A DNA stretch of 64,000 nucleotides from Salifodinibacter halophilus (lineage in GTDB: Bacteria; Pseudomonadota; Gammaproteobacteria; Nevskiales; Salinisphaeraceae). Position numbers and translations under genes: made by a program. Below are positions 1 through 10,096 of the stretch, in pieces; position 1 is the first letter of the stretch; each line of letters begins with the position of its first letter. Where the stretch lies: positions 2,046,001 through 2,110,000 of the forward strand of contig JABEEB010000001.1 of the NCBI GenBank assembly GCA_012999515.1. The letters run 5' to 3'. A model generated the notes under the pieces. That model was not told the origin of the DNA, did no database searches, and was given only the letters and a program-made list of their open reading frames with translations.

Positions 1-2331
1 GCGATTCCATTGTTCGTTGGGCGTGAGAACTCGATCACCGCGCTCAATGCTGCGATGGCCGAAGATAAAAAGATTCTGCTTGTGGCCCAGCGCTCGGCAG
101 AAATCGACGAGCCAGGGCGCGACGAAGTCTACGATGTGGCGACTGTCGCTTCCATTTTGCAGATGCTCAAACTGCCGGACGGCACCGTCAAAGTGTTGGT
201 GGAAGGCAGCGATCGTGCCCACTTGGGGTCGTTTGAAGAAGCCGAAGATGGTTATTTTGTCGCTGGCTGGGAAGCGGTGACAGAACCTGCTGGCGACCAA
301 GTCGAATCGGATGCGCTGATGCGTTCGGCCGTGACCAGCTTCGAGTCCTATTCCAAACTGAATAACAAGGTTTCTTCGGATCTGCTGGCATCGTTGTCTA
401 GCATGGATTCGGCAGGGCGCTTGGCCGACACGATGGTGGGCCACTTAAATCTTCGCCTCGACGAGCGCCAGGAAATTCTCGAGATCGCTGACCCGGCTGC
501 GCGACTCGAGCACGTCGTCGCCAAAATCGAAGCGGAAAAAGAAGTCCTTGAGGTCGAGAAAAAAATCCGCAGTCGCGTCAAGGAGCAGATGGAGAAATCG
601 CAGCGCGAGTATTATTTGAATGAGCAGATGAAGGCCATTCAGAAAGAACTCGGCGAAATTGACGAAAGTGGCGGCAACGACCTCGACGAGTTGCAGCAGA
701 AAATCGAAAAAGCGGGGTTGCCAAAAGCCGCGCGTGAAAAGGTCGACGCCGAATTTGCCAAGTTGAAATCGATGTCGCCGATGGCGGCTGAAGCGACCGT
801 GGTCCGTAATTATCTGGATTGGATGGTTGATGTGCCGTGGAAAAAGCGCACGCGCACCAAGATCGATCTCGATAAGGCCCAACAGGTGCTCGACACCGAC
901 CACTACGGGTTGGAACGGGTCAAAGAGCGTATCGTCGAGAACTTGGCCGTGCAGTCGCGGGTCAAGAAGATCAAAGGGCCGATTCTGTGCCTCGTCGGCC
1001 CGCCGGGCGTGGGCAAGACTTCGCTTGGGCGCTCGATCGCGCAAGCGACCAACCGCAAATTCATGCGCATGAGTCTTGGCGGCGTGCGCGACGAAGCCGA
1101 AATCCGCGGTCATCGGCGGACCTATATTGGCTCCATGCCGGGTAAGATCGTTCAGAACCTGACCAAGGTCGGTGTCCGCAATCCGCTGTTTTTGTTGGAT
1201 GAAGTCGACAAGATGGCGATGGATTTCAGAGGCGACCCGGCGTCAGCGTTGCTCGAAGTACTTGACCCCGAGCAAAACAGCACCTTTGCTGATCACTACC
1301 TGGAGGTCGATTACGATCTGTCGCAGGTTATGTTCGTGTGCACGGCTAACACGCTAGATATCCCGCCGGCGCTACTGGATCGCATGGAAGTGATCCGGCT
1401 GTCGGGCTATACAGAGGATGAAAAACTCAACATCGCGGATGGCCACCTGTTGCCGAAGGCCCGATCGGAAAATGGTCTCACAGCTGACGAGTTATCCATT
1501 TCCGACAACGCGTTGACCGATATCATCCGGCGCTATACCCGTGAGGCTGGTGTGCGTAACCTCGAGCGCGAGATCAGCACTGTCTGCCGCAAGGTGGTTA
1601 AGCAAATCATCCAATCCCAGGGGCGCGATTCGGTTAGTGTGACGAACAGCAATCTGCAGAAATATCTGGGTGTGCCGCGGCATCGCTACGGCCAAGCGGA
1701 AGAGACTGACAGCGTAGGCAAGGCCACCGGACTGGCGTGGACCGAGGTCGGCGGCGAGCTGCTCACGTTGGAAGCGGCCGCTGTGCCGGGCACCGGCAAA
1801 ATGGAGAATACCGGCTCGCTTGGCGATGTCATGCAGGAATCGATTCAGGCGGCGCGGACGTTCATTCGATCGCGCACCGAGGCGCTTGGAATCGACCCGG
1901 AATTCATGCGCAACCGCGACGTGCACGTTCATGTGCCGGAAGGCGCGACGCCCAAGGATGGACCCAGCGCTGGCACCGGCATGGCGACAGCCATGATTTC
2001 GGCGCTCACCGGGATCCCAGTGAGCGCGAGTGTGGCCATGACGGGTGAAATCACGCTTCGCGGCGATGTGTTGCCGATCGGTGGACTCAAGGAGAAACTG
2101 TTGGCTGCCCACCGCGGCGGCATCCACACCGTGCTGATCCCGCAGGAAAACGCTAAGGATCTTAAAGAGATTCCCAGCAACATCAAGAATAAACTCGATG
2201 TGCAGCCGGTGCGTCACGTCGACGAAGTCATCGAGACGGCGCTTGTTCAGCAACCGGCGCCGCTGGCTGACGGCGCGCCGGCCGCAGAAACAAAATCGGT
2301 TGCCGGTGAGTCGGAGGTTCGTCCACACTGA
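1..2331 (+). CDS. lon: Lon ATP-dependent protease (5' end outside the window)
   Basis: This is a cytosolic AAA+ serine protease that degrades misfolded and regulatory proteins. The reading frame is open from base 1 ([10 protein letters not shown] matches the N-terminal part of Lon), so the TTG at position 10 is not the start; roughly 25-30 N-terminal residues lie upstream of the window. Seen in order: the LAN substrate-binding domain, a coiled-coil stretch ending in [20 protein letters not shown], Walker A GPPGVGKT (bases 997-1020), Walker B FLLDEVDK, and the C-terminal peptidase domain. The catalytic dyad is Ser in PKDGPSAG (codon at 1966) and Lys in GGLKEK (codon at 2095), 43 residues apart as in E. 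coli. The last ~25 residues (alanine/proline-rich) are not conserved. hupB follows, as is common in Gammaproteobacteria. Confidence 0.98.
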   Translation, partial: AIPLFVGRENSITALNAAMAEDKKILLVAQRSAEIDEPGRDEVYDVATVASILQMLKLPDGTVKVLVEGSDRAHLGSFEEAEDGYFVAGWEAVTEPAGDQVESDALMRSAVTSFESYSKLNNKVSSDLLASLSSMDSAGRLADTMVGHLNLRLDERQEILEIADPAARLEHVVAKIEAEKEVLEVEKKIRSRVKEQMEKSQREYYLNEQMKAIQKELGEIDESGGNDLDELQQKIEKAGLPKAAREKVDAEFAKLKSMSPMAAEATVVRNYLDWMVDVPWKKRTRTKIDLDKAQQVLDTDHYGLERVKERIVENLAVQSRVKKIKGPILCLVGPPGVGKTSLGRSIAQATNRKFMRMSLGGVRDEAEIRGHRRTYIGSMPGKIVQNLTKVGVRNPLFLLDEVDKMAMDFRGDPASALLEVLDPEQNSTFADHYLEVDYDLSQVMFVCTANTLDIPPALLDRMEVIRLSGYTEDEKLNIADGHLLPKARSENGLTADELSISDNALTDIIRRYTREAGVRNLEREISTVCRKVVKQIIQSQGRDSVSVTNSNLQKYLGVPRHRYGQAEETDSVGKATGLAWTEVGGELLTLEAAAVPGTGKMENTGSLGDVMQESIQAARTFIRSRTEALGIDPEFMRNRDVHVHVPEGATPKDGPSAGTGMATAMISALTGIPVSASVAMTGEITLRGDVLPIGGLKEKLLAAHRGGIHTVLIPQENAKDLKEIPSNIKNKLDVQPVRHVDEVIETALVQQPAPLADGAPAAETKSVAGESEVRPH

Positions 2332-2373
2332 CGCGAACTGCGAGTTCCCGGATAGGAATATCGTTGTGAGCCG

Positions 2374-2410
2374 ATGCATGCCTCGCTATCGGGGCATGCA
2401 TTTGCTGTTT
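2374..2410 (+). terminator. Probable rho-independent terminator of lon
   Basis: Arms ATGCATGCCTCG (2374-2385) and CGGGGCATGCAT (2390-2401) form a 12-bp stem with one G-U pair and a CTAT loop. It is followed by the T-rich TTGCTGTTT. It lies 43 bases after the lon stop codon and before the hupB promoter. Confidence 0.7.
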
Positions 2411-2480
2411 AATGTGGCTGGGCGCGACCTCGACTGCCGCGTGATACGCGGAATGGGCGCGAGACCTGACGAAGTCATTA

Positions 2481-2509
2481 TTGACGGGGCGTCAGTGCAC
2501 TTGTATAAC
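2481..2509 (+). promoter_or_regulatory. Sigma-70 promoter for hupB
   Basis: A TTGACG -35 box (2481-2486), a 17-base spacer and a TATAAC -10 box (2504-2509) make a near-consensus promoter. The predicted start near 2516 would leave a leader of about 115 bases before hupB. It lies downstream of the lon terminator, so hupB probably has its own strong promoter. Confidence 0.65.
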
Positions 2510-2630
2510 CCCTTGGAACGTGGCGCGGCTCGACCGTGTGGCGGGGGTGCCGGTATCGTTGGGCTGGCAGAGTACCGAACGATGCTTGCGTAGCCTGTTA
2601 AAATTTCTCCTCACTACAGGGATCTTTGTA

Positions 2631-2903
2631 ATGAATAAAACCGATCTTATTGACGTCATAGCGTCGAAAGCCGACTTGTCGAAAGCCGACGCGCAGCGAG
2701 CTTTGGAAGGGACCCTGAATGCAATCACGGAGTCGATGAAAAGCGGCAACGATGTCCAGCTGGTTGGCTTTGGTACCTTTTCGGTAAGAAAGCGCGCTGA
2801 ACGCCAGGGCCGCAATCCCAAAACCGGGGAGTCGATTCGTATCCCGGCTGGTCAAACACCGGGTTTCAAGGCTGGCAAAGCGCTTAAAGACGCGGTAAAC
2901 TAG
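2631..2903 (+). CDS. hupB: DNA-binding protein HU-beta
   Basis: A 90-residue histone-like nucleoid protein that bends DNA as a dimer. The ATG at 2631 is chosen because it gives the canonical HU length; the longer in-frame extension starting at 2481 would overlap the promoter. Visible signatures are GFGTF (residues 46-50) at the dimer core and RNPKTGE (61-67) at the start of the DNA-binding arm, followed by the Pro-containing arm [13 protein letters not shown]. It sits between lon and ppiD, the usual gammaproteobacterial place for hupB. Confidence 0.97.
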   Translation: MNKTDLIDVIASKADLSKADAQRALEGTLNAITESMKSGNDVQLVGFGTFSVRKRAERQGRNPKTGESIRIPAGQTPGFKAGKALKDAVN

Positions 2904-2943
2904 GCGACTTGGTGATGATTGGATCGGCCGCCGAATCGCACCC

Positions 2944-3019
2944 GGGTGCTTAGCTCAGCCGGTAGAGCGTCGCCCTTACAAGGCGAAGGTCGGCGGTTCG
3001 AACCCGTCAGCACCCACCA
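2944..3019 (+). tRNA. tRNA-Val(TAC)
   Basis: A complete 76-base cloverleaf with encoded CCA. Acceptor arms are GGGTGCT/AGCACCC, the anticodon stem is TCGCC/GGCGA, and the loop CTTACAA places TAC at 2977-2979. The T arm contains GGTTCGAACC-like sequence. It is co-transcribed with the tRNA-Asp that starts 7 bases later. Confidence 0.96.
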
Positions 3020-3026
3020 GAAAATC

Positions 3027-3103
3027 GGAGCGGTAGTTCAGCTGGTTAGAATGCCGGCTTGTCACGCCGGAGGTCGCGGGTTCGAATCCCGTCCGCTCCG
3101 CCA
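3027..3103 (+). tRNA. tRNA-Asp(GTC)
   Basis: A 77-base cloverleaf with encoded CCA. The acceptor is GGAGCGG/CCGCTCC with discriminator G. The anticodon loop TTGTCAC carries GTC at 3061-3063 between CCGGC/GCCGG arms. Confidence 0.97.
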
Positions 3104-3112
3104 TTTTGATAT

Positions 3113-3139
3113 GCGCCCGGTATCGGGCGCTTCTTTTTT
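3113..3139 (+). terminator. Rho-independent terminator of the tRNA pair
   Basis: GCGCCCG (3113-3119), a GTAT loop and CGGGCGC (3124-3130) form a perfect 7-bp stem. It is immediately followed by TTCTTTTTT, a classic intrinsic terminator ending the tRNA-Val/tRNA-Asp transcript 40 bases before ppiD. Confidence 0.88.
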
Positions 3140-3178
3140 CCCCACTGTCGCGCTCGGCGCGGCCAAATAAGATGAGCT

Positions 3179-5107
3179 ATGCTGCAGCGAATACGGGATA
3201 ACTCCAGCGGTCCGCTGGCCTATGCCGTTGTCGCGGTGATTGTGCTCGTATTCGGTGTTTGGGGCATCGGCTCGTATTTGACGCCATCGCCGAACAAATC
3301 CGTGGCTACGGCCGCCGGTAGCGATATCTCCAAACGGCAATTACGCAGTGCCGTTAATCAGCGCTATCAGCAACTGAAGGCGCGCCGTGGCGAGCAGTTT
3401 GATCCCGACAAGATTTCCCGGCCTGATGTGCGGCGCGCTGCGCTTCAGCAGCTCATTCAGTCGCAGTTAACGACCCAATACGCCAAAAATGCTGGCTACC
3501 AAGTCAGTAACGGTGATGTGCTGGCGTTTCTCAAACAAAAAGCTGCATTTCAGAAAAATGGCAGTTTCTCGACCCAGCGCTATAAGCAAGCGTTGAAGCG
3601 TGCCGGTGTAAAGCCGGCGCGTTACGAAGCCGGGGTCCGCCAGCAATTGCTATCGCGGGTGGTCGAGAGCGAAATCCGATCGCAAGCTTTCGCTGTGCCA
3701 CGCGCGGTGACAAGCGCCTATGACCGATTGCACGAAAAACGCCGCGTGGCCGTGCTGCGCTTTGCTCCGTCGCAGTGGCAGGCCAGCGTCGAAATCTCTG
3801 ATCAGGCAATTCGCAAAGCCTATGAGAATGCGTCCAAGCAATATCGTGTGCCAGCGCGCGTTAAGCTGGCTTATGTCGTGCTCGACGCCGATAAACTTGA
3901 TGTTCAGGCGGACACGGATCAAGCCCATCTGAAAAAACTGTACAAACAGAATAGGGCGCGGTTTCGGACGCCCGCCAAGCGAGCTGGCGAAGTGCTTCGT
4001 ATCCCGATTGCCAAAGACGAGGCCGCTGCGGCGCGCGACAAAGCTCAGCAAGTTCAGGAAAAACTGAGCGACGGCCAAACTATGGCGCAAGTGGCGAAAA
4101 GTCTGTCTGGCGTGCGTCACCAACAGATTGAGTTAACGACCCAGCAAAACGCTGATGGTGCGATCGCTAACGCGCTTTTCGAGACCGACAAGAACACTGT
4201 CTCCAACCCTGTTCATGGTGACGATGCGTGGTTGGTCGTCCGGCCAACCAAAACGGTGCCGGCGAGTGAGAAACAGCTGAGCGACTCGTCGGTGCAAAAG
4301 ATCTTGAAGCAGATTGCGCGCCAGAAAGCAAAACGTGCCGCCTTCAAAGCCAAGCGCAAGAAGCTCGGTGATCTGGCCTATCAGGCTCCCAACAGCCTCA
4401 AAACCATCGCCGGTAAGTTGGATCTGTCGATCCAGACAAGTGACTGGATGAGTCGCGAGAGCGGCCAGGGGATCGGCACCCAAGCGTCGATACGCCAGGC
4501 TGCGTTCTCCAGCGACGTGAAACAGAAAAAACTAAACAGTGACGTGATCAAAATAGCCGATGAGCGTGCGGCGGTCGTGCGGCTCAGCGAGCGCAAGGCG
4601 TCACACAAGAAGCCACTGGCCGATGTCCGGTCACAGATCGTTGCTGATTTGAAGCAGGATAAGGCGCGTGCCAAAGCGCAAACGGCTGCGGCCAACGCAC
4701 GCAAGAAGCTGGCCTCGGGTGACGTTGAGCTGGCCGACCTGGCCCAATCAAATCCGCATGCGAGCCTAGCTAAGCCCGGTCTCATTTCGCGCTCGTCGGG
4801 TAAGCTCGATGGGCCGGTGAAGCAGGCCGTGTTTGATATGCCGCCGCCGGATTCCGGGCAAACTGCCTATAGCGTGGTCGATGGTAACGATGGCTCGGTG
4901 GTATTGATCGCAGTTAGCGATGTGGTCAAACCGGGGGCGCCGAAGTCCAATCAGGAAAAACGCCAGCACGATATGTTGGCTGCGCGACAGCGTCGTTATA
5001 CGGGGACGCTGGAATACGCCGCATTCAGTGATTGGTTACGTCAAACCCGAGATGTAACGATCCACGAGGATGCATTGAAAGCGACAGGTCGCCGCTCCGG
5101 GTCCTGA
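3179..5107 (+). CDS. ppiD: Periplasmic folding chaperone PpiD (SurA-like/parvulin)
   Basis: A membrane-anchored periplasmic chaperone that contacts proteins leaving the Sec translocon. The 642-residue product has a short cytoplasmic N-terminus (MLQRIRDNSS), one membrane anchor at about residues 13-33 (AVVAVIVLVFGVWGIGSYL), a SurA-N-like region rich in Lys/Gln, and a weakly conserved parvulin-type domain around residues 265-360. The parvulin domain lacks obvious catalytic signatures, as is typical of PpiD, so a chaperone role without strong isomerase activity is likely. It lies downstream of hupB and the tRNAs, the usual context. No strong ribosome-binding site is seen before the ATG. Confidence 0.93.
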   Translation: MLQRIRDNSSGPLAYAVVAVIVLVFGVWGIGSYLTPSPNKSVATAAGSDISKRQLRSAVNQRYQQLKARRGEQFDPDKISRPDVRRAALQQLIQSQLTTQYAKNAGYQVSNGDVLAFLKQKAAFQKNGSFSTQRYKQALKRAGVKPARYEAGVRQQLLSRVVESEIRSQAFAVPRAVTSAYDRLHEKRRVAVLRFAPSQWQASVEISDQAIRKAYENASKQYRVPARVKLAYVVLDADKLDVQADTDQAHLKKLYKQNRARFRTPAKRAGEVLRIPIAKDEAAAARDKAQQVQEKLSDGQTMAQVAKSLSGVRHQQIELTTQQNADGAIANALFETDKNTVSNPVHGDDAWLVVRPTKTVPASEKQLSDSSVQKILKQIARQKAKRAAFKAKRKKLGDLAYQAPNSLKTIAGKLDLSIQTSDWMSRESGQGIGTQASIRQAAFSSDVKQKKLNSDVIKIADERAAVVRLSERKASHKKPLADVRSQIVADLKQDKARAKAQTAAANARKKLASGDVELADLAQSNPHASLAKPGLISRSSGKLDGPVKQAVFDMPPPDSGQTAYSVVDGNDGSVVLIAVSDVVKPGAPKSNQEKRQHDMLAARQRRYTGTLEYAAFSDWLRQTRDVTIHEDALKATGRRSGS

Positions 5108-5117
5108 CGTTCGGTGG

Positions 5118-5154
5118 CGCCACAAAGCCCTGCCGTTTCGGCAGGGCTGTGGCG
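5118..5154. terminator. Long hairpin between convergent ppiD and fabI
   Basis: CGCCAC (5118-5123), two unpaired A, AGCCCTGCCG (5126-5135), loop TTT, CGGCAGGGCT (5139-5148) and GTGGCG (5149-5154) form a 16-bp interrupted stem. No T tract follows on the plus strand. It probably ends the ppiD transcript. Confidence 0.55.
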
Positions 5155-5192
5155 TCGCATCAGTTAGCGCGGCATTGCGCGCCCGCGAATTA

Positions 5193-5229
5193 CAGCACCC
5201 AACTAGGTGCGGCGCCCTGTTGGGTGCTG
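5193..5229. terminator. Second hairpin before the fabI stop
   Basis: CAGCACCCAAC (5193-5203) and GTTGGGTGCTG (5219-5229) are perfect 11-bp arms around a 15-base loop. It lies 15 bases after the fabI stop on the minus strand, so it may end fabI transcription or act in both directions. No T tract is present. Confidence 0.45.
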
Positions 5230-5244
5230 CGCAGCGAGGCGGTG

Positions 5245-6033
5245 TTACTCGTTCGCGGTATGTGCTGCACCCACCATGTTGTAGCCAGCGTCGACGTAGA
5301 GGACTTCACCGGTAATCCCCGACGCTAGATCGGAGCCTAGGAATGCCGCAGTATTGCCGATCTCGGCCTGGGTAACGTTGCGCTGTAGCGGCGCCATATC
5401 AGCCGCGCGGGTCAGTAGGTCGCGAAAACCTTCGATACCGGAGGCGGCCAGGGTCTTGATCGGTCCGGCGGAAATGGCGTTGACGCGAACGCCGGATGGG
5501 CCGAGATCAGCAGCGATAAAGCGCATGTTCGCCTCGAGACTGGCTTTGGCCGGCCCCATGATGTTGTAACCCGGCATGGCGCGCTCAGAACCGAGATAGG
5601 TCATGGTGATCAGTGATGCATTGTCGCTGAGCATGGGGCGCGCGGATTTGGCGAGTGCTGCGAAACTGTAGGCGCTGATGTCGTGGGCGACATTTGAGGC
5701 GTCGCGTGAAATGCTGTCCAAATAGCCGCCGGCCAGCGCCTCGCGCGGTGCGAAACCGATGGCGTGGACCAGGATGTCAATCTGCGACCAGTACTCGGCT
5801 ACACTGTCGAAGAGTGTGTCGATGTCCTCATCGCGCGCGACATCCAATGGCAAAACGGCTTCGGCGCCAAGTTGCGCCCCGATCTTCCCGACCCGGTCGG
5901 CCAGTTTGTCGCCTTGATAAGTCAAAATCAGCGACGCGCCCTGCTCGGCCAGGGCGTTCGCGATACCGTAAGCGATCGAGCGATCGCTGGCGATGCCGGT
6001 GACGACGGCTTTTTTACCGGCTAAAAATCCCAT
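5245..6033 (-). CDS. fabI: Enoyl-[acyl-carrier-protein] reductase (NADH) FabI
   Basis: It catalyses the last reduction of each cycle of fatty-acid elongation in the cytosol. The ATG at 6033 follows an AGGAG ribosome-binding site and gives 262 residues, the same length as E. coli FabI; a longer open frame to 6153 is not needed. The SDR fold shows a nucleotide-binding GIASDRSIAYGIA motif, AIGFA at 91-95, and the catalytic Tyr146/Tyr156/Lys163 set in TYLGSERAMPGYNIMGPAKA. Gly93 keeps the residue whose change gives triclosan resistance in E. coli, so the enzyme is expected to be triclosan-sensitive. It is convergent with ppiD and lies downstream of mltD. Confidence 0.97.
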   Translation of the reverse strand: MGFLAGKKAVVTGIASDRSIAYGIANALAEQGASLILTYQGDKLADRVGKIGAQLGAEAVLPLDVARDEDIDTLFDSVAEYWSQIDILVHAIGFAPREALAGGYLDSISRDASNVAHDISAYSFAALAKSARPMLSDNASLITMTYLGSERAMPGYNIMGPAKASLEANMRFIAADLGPSGVRVNAISAGPIKTLAASGIEGFRDLLTRAADMAPLQRNVTQAEIGNTAAFLGSDLASGITGEVLYVDAGYNMVGAAHTANE

Positions 6034-6097
6034 CTCATCTATCTCCTGATTCCAATCTATGGTGTGGTGTTTAGGTTGCTCGCGCCTTTGGACGCGC

Positions 6098-7813
6098 TCA
6101 ACCGGATGCGGCGGGCTGGAGCCGCAGCCGCTGTCCGGGCTGGATTGCGGCACGCCCGCCGATATCGTTTAAGCGTTTGAGGGTCGATACGTGCATCGAA
6201 AAACGATCGGCGATCGACCACAGTGAATCACCTGATTTCACCGTATAGTAATTAGGTATCGAGGCGCTGCCGCCCATGGCCAGCGTTTGGCCGGGCTGCA
6301 ACGCGTCGTCTGGATTCAATTGATTCCAGCGGCGTAGCTTGGCAACGCTGACTTGGTTCTGGTGGGCGATCGACCACAGCGTATCACCGTCTTGTACGAC
6401 CACTTGCGTTGGCTTCGTGGTGCTGCTGCTGGACGTCGGAATACTGATCGTCTGTCCGGGATGGATGTTCGATCCGAGATCGCGGTTAGCGCGTCGAATT
6501 GCGGCCACGCTAGTGTCATTGGTGTGGGCGATGCGCCAGAGCGTATCGTCAGATTGCACGGTGTAACGGCGCATCCGTTGTTTGCTTGGTTTGGACTGTT
6601 TGTCGGCGTCGCCTGGTATGCGCAATGTTTGCCCGGTGCGAATCCGGTTATTGGCGAGTCCGTTGGCGCGGCGCAAGGCAGCCGTGCTGACGCCGAAGCG
6701 ACGCGCGATGCTGCTGAGTGCGTCGCCTTTGTGGACGCGATAGCGGTTGCCACGCTGTTTAACTAACTGGGATGGGGCGGCCGAGGCGAGTTTTGAGCGA
6801 AGCGTGGCGGCTTTGGCCGTCGGTACAATCAGCTGGCCATCATTCGGCCGTGAGCGCTGGCGCTGGAGATCCGGGTTGAGCTGGGCCAGTCGACTGGTCG
6901 ATATGCCGGCCATGTTGGCTGCAATGGATAGTTCGACCTGTGCTGGCAGTTTGACCAACTTCGTCCGAGGCTTGTTGGCTAGCGTTGGCCAGTTAATACC
7001 AAACTTCGAGGGCGCACACATGATCCAGCGTACCGCGAGTAGTTTCGGTACGTAGTTGCTGGCTTCCTTGGATAGATCAAGGTGCCAATAATTGGCGGGT
7101 TTGTCGTCGCGTTCCGCTTTTGCCAGCGCGGCGTCGATCGTACCGGGACCGGCATTGTAGGCGGCGAGTGCGAGTAGCCAATCGCCATCGTAGCGTTTGC
7201 GAAGGTTTTGCAGATAGGTCAGCGCTGCCCGGGTCGCGGCGAACGGGTCATCGCGCTCGTCGTACCAACGGTTGCGTGCTAGGTCGAGATGCTTAGCTGT
7301 ACCTGGCATCACCTGCCACAACCCGCTCGCGCCGGCGTAGGAAGTCGCTTCCGGGTTATAGCCGCTTTCCACGATCGGTAACAGTGCCATCTCGCTTGGC
7401 ATGTTGCGTTTCTCAACCAGCGCCATGACGTGATACAGCCATGGCCGGGCGCGCCGCAATGATGCTTTGAGATGGTCAGTATGTGTGGCGTAAAACTGCG
7501 TCCAGCGACGCACGCGCACCCGCGCGCGATTGCCGGGCAACTCGAAGCCTTGGCGCACCGTCGCCCATAGGTCCTGGTCTTTGCTCGGCCAGTCGTAGTC
7601 CGGTGCACTGAGATTGGCCGCGGCTGGCCATTTGAGCGTACTTCCGGGTTGGGTTTTTGTCGCTGTGTTGACTTGCGGGGTAGCAGCATCCGAGTCTGGG
7701 CTGTACGTCTTGGTTGTCGACGTGTCGTGCGTACCGGCACAGCCGGCGAGTATGAGCGCCAGCGCCGCGCTACCGAGCCATGACGGCGCGTTACACCGCC
7801 GGTTAGGACGCAT
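6098..7813 (-). CDS. mltD: Membrane-bound lytic murein transglycosylase D with four LysM domains
   Basis: A lipoprotein that cleaves peptidoglycan glycan strands, leaving 1,6-anhydromuramic ends. The ATG at 7813 yields a lipoprotein signal with the lipobox LILAGC and acylated Cys25; the open frame to 8230 lies inside gloB and is rejected. Residue 149 is the catalytic Glu in PIVESGYNP of the SLT fold, followed by [10 protein letters not shown] and [10 protein letters not shown]. The C-terminal ~200 residues hold four LysM repeats (each with a G-D-x-L-W/S-x-I-A core), separated by Ser/Lys/Pro-rich linkers; E. coli MltD is annotated with fewer. The start overlaps the end of gloB by 11 bases, indicating co-transcription. 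Confidence 0.94.
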   Translation of the reverse strand: MRPNRRCNAPSWLGSAALALILAGCAGTHDTSTTKTYSPDSDAATPQVNTATKTQPGSTLKWPAAANLSAPDYDWPSKDQDLWATVRQGFELPGNRARVRVRRWTQFYATHTDHLKASLRRARPWLYHVMALVEKRNMPSEMALLPIVESGYNPEATSYAGASGLWQVMPGTAKHLDLARNRWYDERDDPFAATRAALTYLQNLRKRYDGDWLLALAAYNAGPGTIDAALAKAERDDKPANYWHLDLSKEASNYVPKLLAVRWIMCAPSKFGINWPTLANKPRTKLVKLPAQVELSIAANMAGISTSRLAQLNPDLQRQRSRPNDGQLIVPTAKAATLRSKLASAAPSQLVKQRGNRYRVHKGDALSSIARRFGVSTAALRRANGLANNRIRTGQTLRIPGDADKQSKPSKQRMRRYTVQSDDTLWRIAHTNDTSVAAIRRANRDLGSNIHPGQTISIPTSSSSTTKPTQVVVQDGDTLWSIAHQNQVSVAKLRRWNQLNPDDALQPGQTLAMGGSASIPNYYTVKSGDSLWSIADRFSMHVSTLKRLNDIGGRAAIQPGQRLRLQPAASG

Positions 7814-8567
7814 CTTTCCAGCGCCGAATGCTGGCGAACACAGCGTCGGCGTCGGTAGTGTCGATGTCGTCGCGCGCCGCGGCTGCCGCTGTGACGTGCG
7901 GTTGATCCCAGCGTAGAAACGGATTGATCGCGCGCTCCTCGTCGAGCCTGCCGGGAAGTGATGGCTCACCGTGTGCTCGGCTCGTTGCCACCATTTGTTG
8001 CACGCGCGTAATCTGCTCATTATCAGGTTCGACCTTGGCCGCAAAAGCCAGATTTTTTTCAGTGTATTCGTGGCCGCCGCAGACGGCCGTATCGTCCGGT
8101 AGTTGGCGCAGGCGTGCCAATCCGGCTCGCATCTGATCGAATCGGCCTTCGAAAACACGGCCGCAGCCGGCGCGAAAAAGCGCGTCGCCGCAGAACAGTA
8201 CGCCCTCGCCGTGAAATGCAACATGTCCAAGGGTATGGCCGGGGACGCCGATCACGTCGAAAGCGGCGCCGAGCGCATCGACGCGCACCTGGTCGCCCGC
8301 CGTTATGGTGTAATCGACACGGCCGATCTGGTTGGCTGCTTCAGCTGGCGCGTAGATGGGCGCTGGATGGTCGGCCGACAGCTCGACAAGTCCGCCGATG
8401 TGGTCGCCGTGATGATGGGTTATAAAATAAGCCGCGACATCGAGCTCGTGTTGCTGTAAGTAGTCGGCAACTGGCCCAGCAGCGCCGGGGTCGACCACAA
8501 TCACCGGTCCGCTCCCGGCGATCCAGACGTAGTTATCGGACAAAACCGGCACAGCGACAACGTTCAT
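7803..8567 (-). CDS. gloB: Hydroxyacylglutathione hydrolase (glyoxalase II)
   Basis: It hydrolyses S-lactoylglutathione to lactate and glutathione, the second step of methylglyoxal detoxification. The 254-residue metallo-beta-lactamase-fold protein carries the metal-binding motif [10 protein letters not shown] (His51, His53, Asp55, His56), a second His in VPGHTLGHV, a bridging Asp in FCGDALF and a late His in [12 protein letters not shown]. Length and motif order fit GloB. It is transcribed with mltD and divergently from rnhA across a 143-base intergenic gap. This gammaproteobacterial block often has a methyltransferase gene between gloB and rnhA; none is present here. Confidence 0.96.
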   Translation of the reverse strand: MNVVAVPVLSDNYVWIAGSGPVIVVDPGAAGPVADYLQQHELDVAAYFITHHHGDHIGGLVELSADHPAPIYAPAEAANQIGRVDYTITAGDQVRVDALGAAFDVIGVPGHTLGHVAFHGEGVLFCGDALFRAGCGRVFEGRFDQMRAGLARLRQLPDDTAVCGGHEYTEKNLAFAAKVEPDNEQITRVQQMVATSRAHGEPSLPGRLDEERAINPFLRWDQPHVTAAAAARDDIDTTDADAVFASIRRWKDAS

Positions 8568-8710
8568 TTGACCCCCTGCGCATGGACTATCTCGCCATAG
8601 CTTGCCAATCAGTTAGTTATTAATCAAATCTAAAGTGACATTGCAAGTGCGCGACACGCGTTTGGCAATCAAGCCTCGCATGCGACCCGGTCACGCGGTA
8701 ACATGGCCCC

Positions 8711-9175
8711 ATGCAAGAGGTTGTGATCTACACCGACGGTGCCTGCCGGGGCAATCCAGGCCCTGGAGGTTGGGGCGCACTGCTGGAGGCGGGCGATGCG
8801 CAGCGTGAATTATGCGGTGGTGAGCCGGAAACGACTAATAATCGCATGGAGTTGACGGCTGCAGTCGAGGCGCTGAACGCACTGAAAACGGCTTGCGTGG
8901 TCGAACTCTACACGGACTCGAACTATGTGCGCCAGGGCATCACGACCTGGCTGGCAGGGTGGAAACGAAACGGTTGGCGGACCGCCGCTAAGAAGCCGGT
9001 CAAGAATGCGGATTTGTGGCAAGCGTTGGATGCGGCCTGTCAGCGTCACACAATTACTTGGCACTGGGTCAAAGGTCATGCCGGCAATGCTGGCAACGAG
9101 GCTGCTGATGCGCTGGCCAATCGCGGCATCGACACTTTGGGCGCCGATGCGACCGAGCAAACGGTTAAATACTAA
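8711..9175 (+). CDS. rnhA: Ribonuclease HI
   Basis: It removes RNA from RNA-DNA hybrids, such as Okazaki primers and R-loops. The 154-residue protein has all the active-site acids of the family: Asp9 in [16 protein letters not shown], Glu47 in NNRMEL, Asp69 in YTDSNYV and Asp133 in NEAADALA, plus His123 in WVKGHAG. The 2-base gap to dnaQ shows a replication-related operon conserved in Gammaproteobacteria. Confidence 0.97.
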   Translation: MQEVVIYTDGACRGNPGPGGWGALLEAGDAQRELCGGEPETTNNRMELTAAVEALNALKTACVVELYTDSNYVRQGITTWLAGWKRNGWRTAAKKPVKNADLWQALDAACQRHTITWHWVKGHAGNAGNEAADALANRGIDTLGADATEQTVKY

Positions 9176-9177
9176 CC

Positions 9178-9930
9178 ATGCGCCAGATCGTGCTCGACAC
9201 CGAAACCACCGGCATGGATGCGGCACAGGGCCATCGCATCATCGAAATCGGCTGTGTTGAATTAAACAATCGTCGGCCCACTGACAACGATCTGCATATG
9301 TATATCCGGCCGGACTGTGCGGTCGACCCGGGTGCTGTCGAAGTACACGGCATAACGGACGAGTTCCTCGCCGATAAGCCGAGCTTTGACGAGATTGCGC
9401 CGAGGCTCGTGGATTATCTTGCCGATGCCGAGCTTGTCATTCACAACGCACCTTTCGACCTGGCTTTTCTGGACGCGGAGTTAAAGCGTGTCGACGATGG
9501 CCACCGGGCGCTGGCTGACAGTCGATCCATCGTCGATACGCTGGTCGACGCGCGCGAACGTTTCCCGGGCCAGCGCAATTCGCTCGATGCGCTATGCAAA
9601 CGCTTTGAGGTCGACAATACCAATCGGTCGCACCACGGGGCGTTGCTCGACGCACGTCTGCTAGCCGATGTTTATCGGGCGATGACCGGCGGCCAGATCG
9701 ACTTTGGCCTAATCGATCAGACCGAGGCGTCCGAATCGGGTGAGATGGCGGCTGACACCGCACTCACTGGCGTACTGGAACGCGCTGCCCGGCGGCCGCG
9801 TGTTGTGCAAGCGTCCGAGGCAGAAGTGGCTACCCACGACGCGTTGGTATCCGGGCTCGAGCGTCGGACCGGCCAGACATCTGCTTGGCGTTCGGTTGCC
9901 ACGGGGGCATCAAATACAACCGAACATTGA
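9178..9930 (+). CDS. dnaQ: DNA polymerase III epsilon subunit (3'-5' proofreading exonuclease)
   Basis: The proofreading exonuclease of the replicative polymerase core. The 250-residue protein belongs to the DEDDh family: Asp7 and Glu9 in LDTETTGMD, Asp94 in HNAPFDLAFLD, and His153 with Asp158 in SHHGALLDARLLADVY. The last ~60 residues are a less conserved tail expected to bind the alpha subunit. It starts 2 bases after the rnhA stop, so translation is probably coupled. Confidence 0.96.
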   Translation: MRQIVLDTETTGMDAAQGHRIIEIGCVELNNRRPTDNDLHMYIRPDCAVDPGAVEVHGITDEFLADKPSFDEIAPRLVDYLADAELVIHNAPFDLAFLDAELKRVDDGHRALADSRSIVDTLVDARERFPGQRNSLDALCKRFEVDNTNRSHHGALLDARLLADVYRAMTGGQIDFGLIDQTEASESGEMAADTALTGVLERAARRPRVVQASEAEVATHDALVSGLERRTGQTSAWRSVATGASNTTEH

Positions 9931-10096
9931 CGCCGGCGCCCTGATTGAGCAGGCGCGGCCGGGTGAGGTCATGGGTCTTGGCTGCACTAGCCCATCTGCT
10001 TGTAACCGCCCAGAAACAAGATGTTGGGTGGCTGTCGAAGTGGTCCTCGCAGATCGATAACGGCCAAAACGAGGCGGGAGGCAAGCGATCGCAGTT

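Noticed and set aside
1492-2379. Open frame of 295 codons antisense to lon
   Set aside because: It covers the Lon peptidase domain on the opposite strand; no protein-like motifs.
5118-5229. Small RNA gene between ppiD and fabI formed by the two hairpins
   Set aside because: No promoter is evident, and convergent gene ends explain the hairpins more simply.
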